Shown in pieces: positions 1 to 8,984 of a stretch of 64,000 bases of DNA. The stretch spans positions 655,054-719,053 of the forward strand of contig CAUJNA010001891.1 in assembly GCA_963377175.1 (NCBI GenBank), written 5' to 3'. Each line of letters opens with the position of its first letter. Position 1 is the stretch's first letter. Under the pieces are notes generated by a model, which was not told the DNA's origin, did no database searches, and saw only the letters and a list, made by a program, of their open reading frames with translations. This stretch comes from Effrenium voratum (lineage: Eukaryota > Sar > Dinophyceae > Suessiales > Symbiodiniaceae). The position numbers and the translations under genes were made by a program.

Positions 1-894
1 GCGCGAAGCACCAAACGGCAGTTTTGACAACTTGGACAGCTCCTGCGGCCCCAAAGGTGGGCCTGAGCCTCTTTCCGAGACGAGCCAAACTGCAAAAACC
101 TGGTGCTTTTCATCGGCACTCGCCTCTCCTTCGGTCTTGAAGAGGCGTCGTGGTTGGTAGGTGTTTGTCATTGTTAGCCTTCCACGAATTTTGGGCCTGC
201 GAAGACCCCCGCGTAGCCTCCCCAGCAGTGTATAAGCCCTGAACCTCTAAAAAAGCAATGCTCACGTGGATGATTCCTAAAAGTTGGGGACGTTGCCGTT
301 TGTTTAAACTTGCTAGTTCGACATTCCTGACTGGTTTCCCACCTGCTGCCGTTACATATTGCCCGGACGCATGATTGCCCGTTAGATTGCAATTTCGATG
401 TTCCTGGTTCGCAAGCGAGGGGGACAATACCTACCGGCACAGAGGACTTGTGTGGAGCTGGCTCATGCACTTCCGGCAAGCGGTACCAGCTTTCAGTCCG
501 TCCTCTCTAAAGTTGCTCTCTGTTGCTTGAGTTCTCCGCAAGATGGCATACCCCATTTGGAAACAAGCCTCTTCTGGGCAAAAACAACCGACATAGTGTC
601 TTTGCTTCCCATCTCAAATGGTGTGTCTTCGTTTTGGTTTTTGAGCCTATCGCTGTCACTCAGAGGATGTCTGATTTTATCTGAATTGTCCCAAGCATTT
701 CATCCAGCGTAGTATTCCTCTTCCGCCACCAACTATGCTTTACTTACAGCCGGGCCAAGCATGTTATCCCCATGTATGCCCATGTGTGGGGGGGGGTTCT
801 TCACATGGTGAACAGACCTTTGTTTCATTTAGGGAAACCAGGAGGAATTCAGCAAGTCGTGATGCAACCATGCTAAAAGCAAAAGATACTGATA
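1..894. other. Intergenic, nothing recognised
   Basis: No exon with AG|G acceptor and coding-like composition, no RNA gene and no repeat family shared with the rest of the window was seen here. Short open frames on both strands have no recognisable motif. Confidence 0.5.
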
Positions 895-1017
895 CTAAGT
901 CCCCCAGTAGTGCCCTTCTCTCTCCCTTTTTTTTTGGGAGGGTTCCCCTACTAAAATAGACCAAAGAAGAAAACAAATGGTACCCTTATTCTAACTTCTC
1001 AAATCTGGAGGACCTAG
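895..1017. mobile_element. R1 MITE copy, TSD GATA
   Basis: A non-coding element starting CTAAGTCCCCCAG and ending CTGGAGGACCTAG, with the family's internal block GTTCCCCTACTAAAATAGAC. It is flanked by GATA at 891-894 and again at 1018-1021, a perfect 4-bp target duplication. About 123 bp, so it can only move using a transposase supplied elsewhere (inference). Confidence 0.85.
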
Positions 1018-1169
1018 GATAGCTGAAGATGTCTGCTTTCCTTTTCGCAGGTGCTGGCGAGGTCCTGTGCGGAGGCATGCGTCCAGGCCATCCATCAGGG
1101 GTTCTCCAGAGAGGGCGGCTAGAAAATATCCCAGACTCCAAGCCCGTGTTGCTTTATTGTATTGCGATT

Positions 1170-1258
1170 AAAGAGCTAGGGTTACGCAGGTTTTGGTCCA
1201 TGTTTCCATTTATATACCAGGGTTCCATTTTGGTACCGGTTTTTTGAGCCGTACCCAT
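1170..1258. mobile_element. R3 repeat, partial
   Basis: Shares the internal block running from GGTTACGCAGGTTTTGGTCC to GGTACCGGTTTTTTGA with the copy at 29661-29766. The outer CATATGG termini are degraded, so the limits are approximate. Confidence 0.55.
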
Positions 1259-1261
1259 TTG

Positions 1262-2037
1262 GCAACGGATCTGTGGACCTGTTTTTGATCTGTTTGGGAA
1301 GAGGTCGGATTTTCCGTAGGATCCGGTCCTCCCTTTCGACCTGTGCCTTGGCTTTCCATTTTGCCCCTGCGCATACCGCGAGCGTGACATTGGAACCACA
1401 CAAAGCTACTCTTTTTGCGGCGTCAGCAGCAACCAAGGTGGCCTGGTTCGGGATTTGCCCCTTTACAATCAAATTGGAGATCCACGGGTCTGTCTGTGAA
1501 TCAAGAGCATCTAGGTGTCCAAAGGAGGGTGCCCAAGCATGGAGGGCTCCCGCATGGTGGGTCTGTCTATTGCGAGCCGGCAACATGAGCTCACCATGAC
1601 AGTCCATGCGGATCCAATTCTAACTTCAGGTTGTGGCAGAAATTGCGGATTCAGGTTCTCAACTGAACATACTGCTTAGTGGTAAGATCCAACCAGACCG
1701 GGTTCCAGATAGCTTGGGACAAAAAGAACAAATCTCCTATTGGGACGTGGCCCAAATTGAGCCCCCTTCCCAAAGCTAGCACTAGGCTACCTGCAAACTC
1801 AAGTTCCCTTCAACCACCCACAAGGATCAATTTCCCTTCAACAACCACCCAAAAGAGGGGGTTCCCCTTTAAAACCAGCAGTTTTAAGCAGTTGCACTTG
1901 CAGCCAGAGCACTCGCATGCTCGCATGCGCAGGTGTGGTCTACTCTGCAGGCGGGCTTTTCAGGGGCTTGGTAAGGCAAACCACAAAGTGTCCTCTTTTC
2001 GGGGTCCTCCAAAACTCTGAACATATTTTCGGGTGAA
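1262..2037. other. Intergenic, nothing firm
   Basis: Open frames occur on both strands (for example 1182-1607 on the minus strand), but no motif, splice context or shared repeat supports them. Confidence 0.45.
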
Positions 2038-2119
2038 CCATATGGATATGGGTCAAGCTTAACCAGGACATGGACCGCAGGTTTTGCTCCATGTTCCATT
2101 TTTAAGGGTTCCATATGGG
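2038..2119. mobile_element. R3 repeat, short copy
   Basis: Begins CCATATGGATATGGGTCAAG and ends GGGTTCCATATGGG, so the ends are inverted repeats of CCATATGG. It lies 5 bp upstream of an R2 element. Confidence 0.6.
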
Positions 2120-2124
2120 CTACC

Positions 2125-2250
2125 TACTGTGGATGGACAAAATCCGGCGCCACTTTGAAACTATGGGAAACCACTCTTTGTTTGGTATTTACAGGGGAGC
2201 CATCATTCTAGGGTTTCTTACATGGTGCAGGATTTCGTCCATCCACAGTA
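2125..2250. mobile_element. R2 palindromic MITE (TA-flanked), reference copy
   Basis: Starts TACTGTGGATGGACAAAATC and ends GATTTCGTCCATCCACAGTA. The two ends form a long inverted repeat, so the strand can fold into a hairpin. Both edges carry TA, consistent with a TA target duplication as in Tc1/mariner-type MITEs; that assignment is inference from the TA and the size. About 126 bp, non-coding. Confidence 0.8.
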
Positions 2251-2563
2251 TGTTTGACCCGCAGCTATATTTTCGGGGTGAGCGAACTGTAGAAACAAGT
2301 TGTATCGTTTTTGAAGTCCAAGGTGAACCACCTGGAACATCCTTCAGGTAAGGGGGATAGTTCCCGCTTTCTTGAGAAGCTCGGGGACCTGTAAACAAAC
2401 TGGAAAAGGCCTATCAGAGAAGTTGTCATGCTTTGAGCTGAAAACTTTGAGCTTGGAGTGAGAAGACGGCGATTGGTTGAGACAGCTGACGCCTGATGCA
2501 TTGAAGGGCTTAGATCTTCCGAAGGGACATTGTTTGCAGCTTTCCAAGGGCCCTGCCTATGGG

Positions 2564-2688
2564 ATATGGCAGTGGGTCAAAACCAATGGTACCGTTTTCG
2601 TGTAGACCTGTACACCACCCAATTTGGTCTATTTCAGTTGGGATTAGAATGTTGACTGGGGGTACGGGCTTTTGACCCATGGCCATAT
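2564..2688. mobile_element. R3 MITE, full copy
   Basis: Starts ATATGGCAGTGGGTCAAAAC and ends GCTTTTGACCCATGGCCATAT. The inverted ends match over about 19 positions with few mismatches. Length 125 bp, non-coding. Confidence 0.75.
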
Positions 2689-3114
2689 CGCTTCCCGGCC
2701 TTGGGCCCACGCGAAGGAAAGGAGCCCAGACACTCAGAGGGGAGCCCTCTTGCCCATGGCCACTGTGGGGTCGGGACCGGAGAATCAATCGCTTGGCATG
2801 GGCGTCCAGTTCATCGTCCCGATGTAAAGGACATGTGGATCAACCCCCAAGTATGGACCACTTCACTGTTCTTGGCATGGTTTTTGTTTTTTTATTGTTT
2901 GGTTCTGTTCATTTTTACGGGGGGGGGGGGGGGCTGCGCAAAAACCAGTTTTTGTTTTCTACCAACCAAGAGTTGTACGTAGAGTGGATGCCAAGAACAC
3001 GTTGGGGGCCCGTCCTTTACACCCAAAACACCCTGCCGACTTGGAGTCTAATGCTGCCTTCGAGGAAGGTCCCCCCCAAGCCGCCAAGTTTCGCATTGGG
3101 TCCGCGTTCATTAA

Positions 3115-3227
3115 CTAGGTCCCCCACTAGTGCCCTTTTACCCTTTTTTGGGGGAGGTTCCCCTGCTAAAATAGGCTACAGAAAAAAAAGGGCACCCTTA
3201 TTCCAGCCTCCCTTCTGGAGGACCCAG
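3115..3227. mobile_element. R1 MITE copy, imperfect TSD
   Basis: Starts CTAGGTCCCCCACTAG and ends CTTCTGGAGGACCCAG, with the internal CTACTAAAATAG-type block (here CTGCTAAAATAG). Flanks are TTAA (3111-3114) and TTCA (3228-3231), a 4-bp duplication with one mismatch. Confidence 0.75.
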
Positions 3228-3433
3228 TTCAGATACCGAGGGAGTTCCTCCATAAAAAGGCAAAGTGCATAGACATAGTCATCATGGCCTAGGTTGGCAT
3301 GCCAGAAAGGCAGGTTTATCACATGCGCGAGAGTCATACTAAGCCAGCCAGGAGTCTGAGAGGGCTGATGTCATGGGAGGTACTGTGGCAGTCGGACATG
3401 GGATGCAAGTAGGGAACCACTTACCTAAATTAT

Positions 3434-3562
3434 TCTAGGGGTACCTTCCCTCTTTCCAGGGATCCTTCTTTGCAGGAAACCATGAAACATTCAGGGGAAA
3501 CGGATCCGGTTTTTTGAAAAGAACGATGGCTGAAAAGAATGGACAAGGAGTCAAGCCCTAGA
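3434..3562 (-). mobile_element. R4 MITE copy
   Basis: Runs from TCTAGGGGTACC to CAAGCCCTAGA. It is the reverse complement of the copies at 36779-36943 and 62840-62976, which share GATTCCTTGTCCATTCTTTT and GAAAAGATTCGGATCCCTGG-type blocks. The flanks TTAT and TAAC do not match. Confidence 0.65.
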
Positions 3563-3570
3563 TAACACCC

Positions 3571-3648
3571 TATATGGCCATGGGTCAAAATCCCGTACCC
3601 CCAGTGAACATCCCAATCCCCACTAAAATAGGTTCTAAAATGGGTGGT
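3571..3648. mobile_element. R3 repeat, left half
   Basis: TATATGGCCATGGGTCAAAA followed by CCCCACTAAAATAGG. The same half recurs at the right edge of the window (63938-64000). No matching right terminus was found. Confidence 0.55.
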
Positions 3649-3781
3649 GCTGGTTGTCTTCGGTGCGTGCTGCTTTGGTTGCGTGAGTTCCTTACTCCGG
3701 CAGGCTGCGCAGCTGGAGGCAGCTTGGAACCCCGGGTAGAGCGCCGCGAGGATGTCTTTTTTGTTTCTGTGTTTTGTCAGG

Positions 3782-3877
3782 TGGCTGTGGGTCAAAAATA
3801 GGTACCCAAAATGGTTTGCCCTGGGAAGTGGAAACATGGACCAACACCTGCGTACCCTCCTAATTTTGACCCACACC
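3782..3877. mobile_element. R3 MITE copy
   Basis: Starts TGGCTGTGGGTCAAAAATAG and ends AATTTTGACCCACACCA; the ends are inverted repeats. Confidence 0.65.
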
Positions 3878-3894
3878 AGGTAACCCTTAGTTGA

Positions 3895-3990
3895 GGGTTT
3901 GCATTCGTGGTGAGATTTGAGCCCTGGATCTTGTTGAGATGGGAAACTACCTATAACCTCCAAACCACCAATCCAAATCACCAGTGAAGA
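3895..3990 (-). mobile_element. tRNA-like SINE fragment
   Basis: On the minus strand a GATTGGTGGTTTGGAGG stretch is followed ~45 nt later by a B-box-like GGGCTCAAATCTC. It resembles the copies at 16723-16830, 17040-17118 and 43592-43685. The A box is weak here. Confidence 0.4.
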
Positions 3991-4895
3991 ACAAGCTGAT
4001 AAGCTGATTAGTGAGGTCGCGAAGACCATGTAAAACGATATGCACTCAAAGAAGATTGTGCCTGTCAGTAATCCCCTTGTAAAGTAGGTGTTCGGAACCC
4101 GTTTGATATGCAATTCCCAACAAATGAGAAACAAGGGCTACATGTTTTTCTTTTTGTTGGCTTCAGGGACCACATTGCTTGCGCCAGCATGTTTGTAGCA
4201 ACCCTCGTAACTTGATTGCAGGATGCATGGGCTGTTGTATTGTTTTCGGCCTTGCTACAACGTGGGATCCATGTCACGCACCCCACATCTTTGCCATTCG
4301 GAAGACTCAAACAAGAAGCTCAATTTGTACTAGGCGGCCCAAGCCAAACGGCATCAACAAACGGGGACTGTGTGCTTGCTTCGATTCGTTTGATTAAGCC
4401 TTGCTGGTGCTGCGCTCTTGTTGGAATGAGGCAACAAACGCGGAGGTCCAGGCAGGAAACTAATTCTAGATTGAACAACATGCAACTGAACGCCTAGTGT
4501 GCTTGAGGTGTACTGCACCAAGATGTTTGGCAATTTGCTAAATAGCCAATAGAGTTTTCAGTTGCTCAAAAGGAAGGCAGCAGTGGGTGGCATTCTTCAG
4601 TTTGTTCACCTTCCACTTGTGTGATTATATGTGTTATTTTCTCTGTTGATTTGAAAGGGAGTCTATCACTACTTGAACTGAAACATTTTTTTGCTTGGAC
4701 ATATTTTCATTACTGGAACCTATCACTACTGGAACCAAGGGAGCGTTTTTTTTTTTTCAGGAGGCATAAGCAAATGAAAGTCACCCCGCACCTTTTTCGC
4801 CTCTTGTGTCGACGACTCCGCAGGCATCGGTGGCTCCATCGCCGCAGGCAACGAAGGGCCGCATGGGAATGATTTTGCGTGGGGGACCCATTCAA

Positions 4896-5071
4896 CTAGG
4901 TCCCCCAGCAATTCGTGCCCTTGGAGCCGCTTCTTTTTTTTGGGGGGAGGGTTCCCCTACTAAAATAGACTACAGAAAAACAGGGTACCAACTAATCCAT
5001 GTCGGTTTCTTCCGGGGTCCGATCATCCAGTCGGCCTAGCAAAGTTCTAACCTCTCTACTGGGGAACCTCG
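4896..5071. mobile_element. R1 MITE with internal insertion, TSD TCAA
   Basis: Starts CTAGGTCCCCCAGC, contains GTTCCCCTACTAAAATAGAC and ends CTACTGGGGAACCTCG. TCAA flanks it at 4892-4895 and 5072-5075. At 176 bp it is longer than the usual 110-125 bp because of extra sequence between the ACTACAGAAAAA block and the right end. Confidence 0.75.
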
Positions 5072-5341
5072 TCAAAATAGATGGAAAAAGCTTGGTTGCT
5101 CCCAGTCATCCCTTTGGTTCCTGAGCTCTGTAGCTTTTCAGCTGGTTTAGTGGTTGGGTTTCCGAATTTAGGCCGCTAAAAGTCGAAGCGTTACATCGGA
5201 CAGCCCAGACAAAGTCCCAACATGACGTGAGGATCGGGTCTTTCCGAGGTTTGCATGGATGAAGGAAGCCTTCGTTTGTTTTTGCGGGTCGAGGGCTTGC
5301 ACCGATGCCTTCAGACGGCCGAAGGGATGGCGACATGGCAG

Positions 5342-5383
5342 GCACCGGCGCCTGCGGCCACAACGCAGGAGGCGTTGCGCTTT
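5342..5383 (+). CDS. Exon-like segment X2, diverged first copy
   Basis: Preceded by ACATGGCAG and followed by GTGTGC. It reads APAPAATTQEALRF. Later copies (6245-6298, 7611-7664, 8395-8448, 9356-9409, 9791-9844, 10571-10624, 11383-11436) read ASVPVEATPATPEEALLH with few changes, each between TTGCAG and GTGCAG. This copy is four codons shorter, an exact multiple of three, and keeps acceptor, donor and frame. That is what a constrained exon would do, but it is not proof of expression. All copies start and end in phase 0. Confidence 0.5.
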
Positions 5384-5400
5384 GTGTGCAGCATGGTCAA

Positions 5401-5495
5401 CCAGGTCCCCCGGCTAAGTGCCCTTCTCGCCCCTTTTTTGGGGGAGGTTCCTCTACTAAAATAGACTACAGAAAAAAAGGTACTGGAGGACCTAG
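5401..5495. mobile_element. R1 MITE inside tandem array, TSD TCAA
   Basis: Starts CCAGGTCCCCCGG and ends TACTGGAGGACCTAG. TCAA is present at 5397-5400 and 5496-5499. Sibling array units at 6305, 7672, 10632 and 11448 run straight from GCATGGTCA or GCATGATCA into the following sequence and act as empty sites. The copy is short (95 bp), lacking most of the block between ACTACAGAAAAAA and the right end. Confidence 0.9.
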
Positions 5496-5600
5496 TCAAT
5501 GACAGTATGAGATCAGGTGTTGCGTCGGGTCGTTTGCCGCAAATCACGTCTCCACGCGATTTGCATTTGGTACACCAAGCACCCTGCTGCATGCCTGCAG

Positions 5601-5645
5601 GTTGTCCCACCGGCTGACGTGGCTGGATCTTCTCAAACAGCGGAG
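5601..5645 (+). CDS. Exon-like segment X3
   Basis: Preceded by GCATGCCTGCAG and followed by GCCAAG (a possible GC donor). It reads VVPPADVAGSSQTAE. Copies lie at 6421-6465, 6970-7014, 7782-7826, 8562-8606, 9958-10002, 10742-10786 and 11558-11599. The last copy lacks exactly one codon and still keeps frame. Starts in phase 0; the donor is ambiguous (GT two bases further on would change phase). Confidence 0.45.
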
Positions 5646-5817
5646 GCCAAGTAGTGTCGGTGTTTGGGGGGCATGGGCGATGCTCAAGTGGAGGTCTTGA
5701 GTGGTCGCGCGGTCCAAACCGGCAGAACAAGCAACCGCCTCCTTGCGGGGAGCGGGATCATGTGCCATCATATTGTCGTGCGGCTGCTTGCTGTTTCAAT
5801 GCCGGAAGTAGCAGCAG

Positions 5818-5883
5818 GCACCGTCCCCATCGGCGCCGTCAAGAGAAGAGCCAGCAGCAGAAGAGGCGAAGCGACCTTTGGAT
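5818..5883 (+). CDS. Exon-like segment X4
   Basis: Preceded by GTAGCAGCAG and followed by GTCGTCC. It contains SREEPAAEEAKRPLD. Copies at 7186-7251, 7989-8051, 10165-10227 and 10949-11011 preserve the frame; the later ones are one codon shorter and read SREEPAEETKRPLG. The copy starting at 8769 is interrupted by the CTTCTC expansion. Phase 0 at both ends. Confidence 0.5.
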
Positions 5884-6038
5884 GTCGTCCACAATCGGGT
5901 GCAGTCAGGTTTCTCACGTGAAGCACGCAGTCCCAACCTGTTTGAAGCAACGACTCCTGTTTGCATCACTTCAAGGCATCATGGACAATGCAACTTTGCA
6001 CGCGTGGTTGTAAGCTTGTTGAAATCGTGTGCCGCCAG

Positions 6039-6071
6039 GTAGCGCAAGCTGCGGCGGGCGAAGCCGACCTG
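6039..6071 (+). CDS. Exon-like segment X1
   Basis: Preceded by GTGCCGCCAG and followed by GTGAGA, a standard donor. It reads VAQAAAGEADL (33 nt). The same block recurs near 7372, 8184, 9147, 9603, 10351 and 11175, with the last codon CTG or CTT and the GTGAG donor kept. Confidence 0.5.
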
Positions 6072-8797
6072 GTGAGAGAGGCAGGATCGTTTTTTGCTCT
6101 GGATATTGAACGATTCTTTGGCCTTACAGTGGGTGCTGTATTTGGTCGATTGACGGCTATCCTAAGGCGTTGGCCTTTATTGCCAGAGTTTGGAATTGGT
6201 GTGTGAGGGGTGGTCTTTCTGTTGCAGTGGGTCAGACGGTGCAGGCATCGGTGCCTGTGCAAGCCACACCAGCAACGCCAGAGGAGGCGTTGCTTCATGT
6301 GCAGCATGGTCAATTTCTTTATGAGATCAGGCGTCGCGCGTTGGGTCCTTTGACGCGAATCACGTCTTCTCGAGCGCGAGTTGCATTTGGTACACCAAGC
6401 GCCCTGCTGCCTGCATGCAGGTAGTGCAGCCGGCTGACGTGGCTGGATCTTCTCAACCAGCAGAGGCCAATTAGGGTCTGTGTTCGGGGGGCGTGGGCCA
6501 TGCAAGTGGGGTCCGGTTCTGAAACAAAAAACGCAGCTCCAACCTGTCCAAAGCAACAGCTTCTGGTTGCCTCAATTCGATGCATCATGCGCCATGCAAC
6601 TTTGCAACGGTAGCCTTGCTGAAATCTTGTGCCGCCAGGTAGCCGAACCTTCGGCTGGCGTAGCCGACCTGGTGAGACCAGAGGCAGGAAGGATCTTAGC
6701 TCTGCATATTGAACGATGTCTTTGGCCTAACTGTGGTGCTGCATCTGGTCGATTGAGGGCAAGCCTAAGGCGTTGGCCTTTGTTGCCAGAGTTTGGACTT
6801 GGTGTGTGAGGGTGGTCTTTCTGTTGCAGTTGGTCAGACGTTGCAGTCATCGGTGCCTGTGGTCAATTTCTTTATGAGATCAGATGGCGTTGTATCATTC
6901 GCCGCGAATCACGTCTTCGCGAGCGCGATTTGCATTTGGTACACCAAGCGCCCTGCTGCATGCCTGCAGGTTGTCCCACCGGCTGACGTGGCTGGATCTT
7001 CTCAAACAGCGGAGGCCAAGTAGTGTCGGTGTTTGGGGGGCATGGGCGATGCTCAAGTGGAGGTCTTGAGTGGTCGCGGTCCAAACCAGGCAGAACAAGC
7101 AACCGCCTCCTTGCGGGGAGCGGGATCATGTGCCATCATATTGTCGTGCGGCTGCTTGCTGTTTCAATGCCGGAAGTAGCAGCAGGCACCGTCCCCATCG
7201 GCGCCGTCAAGAGAAGAGCCAGCAGCAGAACAGGCGAAGCGACCTTTGGATGTCGTCCACAATCGGGTGCAGTCAGGTTTCTCACATGAAGCACGCAGTC
7301 CCAACCAGTCCAAAGCAACGACTTCTGGCAACACTTCAAGGCATCATGTGGTGGTAGCTTGGTGCCGCCAGGCAGCTCAAGCTGCGGCGGGCGAAGCCGA
7401 CCTTGTGAGACCAGAGGCAGGATCGTTTTTGTTTTTTTTTGTTTTTTTTGCTCTGGATATTGAACGATATCTTTGGGAATCTTTGGCCTTACAGTGGGTG
7501 GTGCATTTGGTCGATTGAGGGCTAGCCTGAGGCGTTGGCCTTTATTGCCAGAGTTTGGACTTGCTATGCGAGGGTGGTCTTTCTGTTGCAGTCGGTCACA
7601 GACGTTGCAGGCATCGGTGCCTGTGGAAGCCACACCAGCAACGCCAGAGGAGGCGTTGCTTCATGTGCAGCATGATCAATTTCTTTATGAGATCAGGTGT
7701 CGCGTTGGATATTTGCTATGCATCCTGTCTTCGCACGGGAGTTTTGTTCGGTACACCATGCGCCCTGTTGCCTGCCTGCAGGTGGTCCCACCGGTTGACG
7801 TGGCTGGATCTTCCCAACCATCAGAGGCCACGAAGTGTCGGTGTTTGGGGCATGGGCAATGCTTAAGTGGAGGTCTTAAGTGGTTTTGCGGTCCAAACCA
7901 TGCATAGCAAGCAACTGCCTTCATGTGCCGTCATATCGTCGTGCGGGCGCTTGCTGGTTGAATGCCAGACCTCCTCAGGTAGCAGCAGGTACTGGCCCTG
8001 TTGGCGCTGTCAAGAGAAGATCCAGCAGAAGAGACGAAACGCCCTTTGGGTGTCGTCTTCAATTGGTTGCAGTCAGGTTTCTCAAGTGAAGCACGCAGCT
8101 CCAACCTGTCCAAAGCAACGGCTTCTGGTTGCATGACTTCAAGGCATCATGTGGTGGTAAGCTTGTTGGAATGTTGTGCCGCCAGGTTGCTCAAGCTACG
8201 GCGGGCGAAGCCGACCTTGTGAGACCAGAGGCAAAATCGATTTTTGCTCTGGATATTGAACGATATCTTTGGCCTTACAGTGGGTGATGCATTTGGTCGA
8301 TTGAGGGCTAGCCTGAGGCGTTGGCCTTTATTGCCAGAGTTTGGACTTGCTGTGCGAGGGTGGTCTTTCTGTTGCAGTTGGTCAGACGTTGCAGGCGTCG
8401 GTGCCTGTGGAGGCCACACCAGCAACGCCAGAGGAGGCGTTGCTTTATGTGCAGCATGGTCTATTATTGTGTGAGATCAGGTGTTGCGTTGGAAATTGTG
8501 CATCCTGTCTTCGCACGGGAGTTTTGTTCGGTACACCATGCGCCCTGTTGCCTGCCTGCAGGTGGTCCCACCGGTTGACGTGGCTGGATCTTCCCAACCA
8601 TCAGAGGCCACGAAGTGTCGGTGTTTGGGGCATGGGCAATGCTTAAGTGGAGGTCTTAAGTGGTTTTGCGGTCCAAACCATGCATAGCAAGCAACTGCCT
8701 TCATGTGCCGTCATATTGTCGTTCGGGCGCTTGCTCGTTGAATGCCAGACCTCCTTAAGTAGCAGCAGGTACTGGCCCTGTTGGCGCTGTCAAGAGA

Positions 8798-8984
8798 CTT
8801 CTCCTTCTCCTTCTCCTTCTCCTTCTCCTTCTCCTTCTCCTTCTCCTTCTCCTCCTCCTCCTCCTTCTCCTTCTCCTTCTCCTTCTCCTTCTCCTTCTCC
8901 TTCTCCTTCTCCTTCTCCTTCTCCTTCTCCTTCTCCTTCTCCTTCTCCTTCTCCTTCTCCTTCTCCTTCTCCTTCTCCTTCTCC
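8798..8984. repeat. (CTTCTC)n microsatellite inside an X4 copy
   Basis: About 31 tandem CTTCTC hexamers, with a short CCTCCTCCT interruption near 8851-8862. It lies between GCTGTCAAGAGA and CAGCAGAAGAGACG, so it splits the X4 segment. The frame before the tract differs from the frame after it, so this copy of X4 is disrupted. Confidence 0.9.

Noticed and set aside
1182..1607. A 141-codon minus-strand open frame
   Set aside because: It overlaps an R3 repeat at its C-terminal end and shows no motif or splice context.
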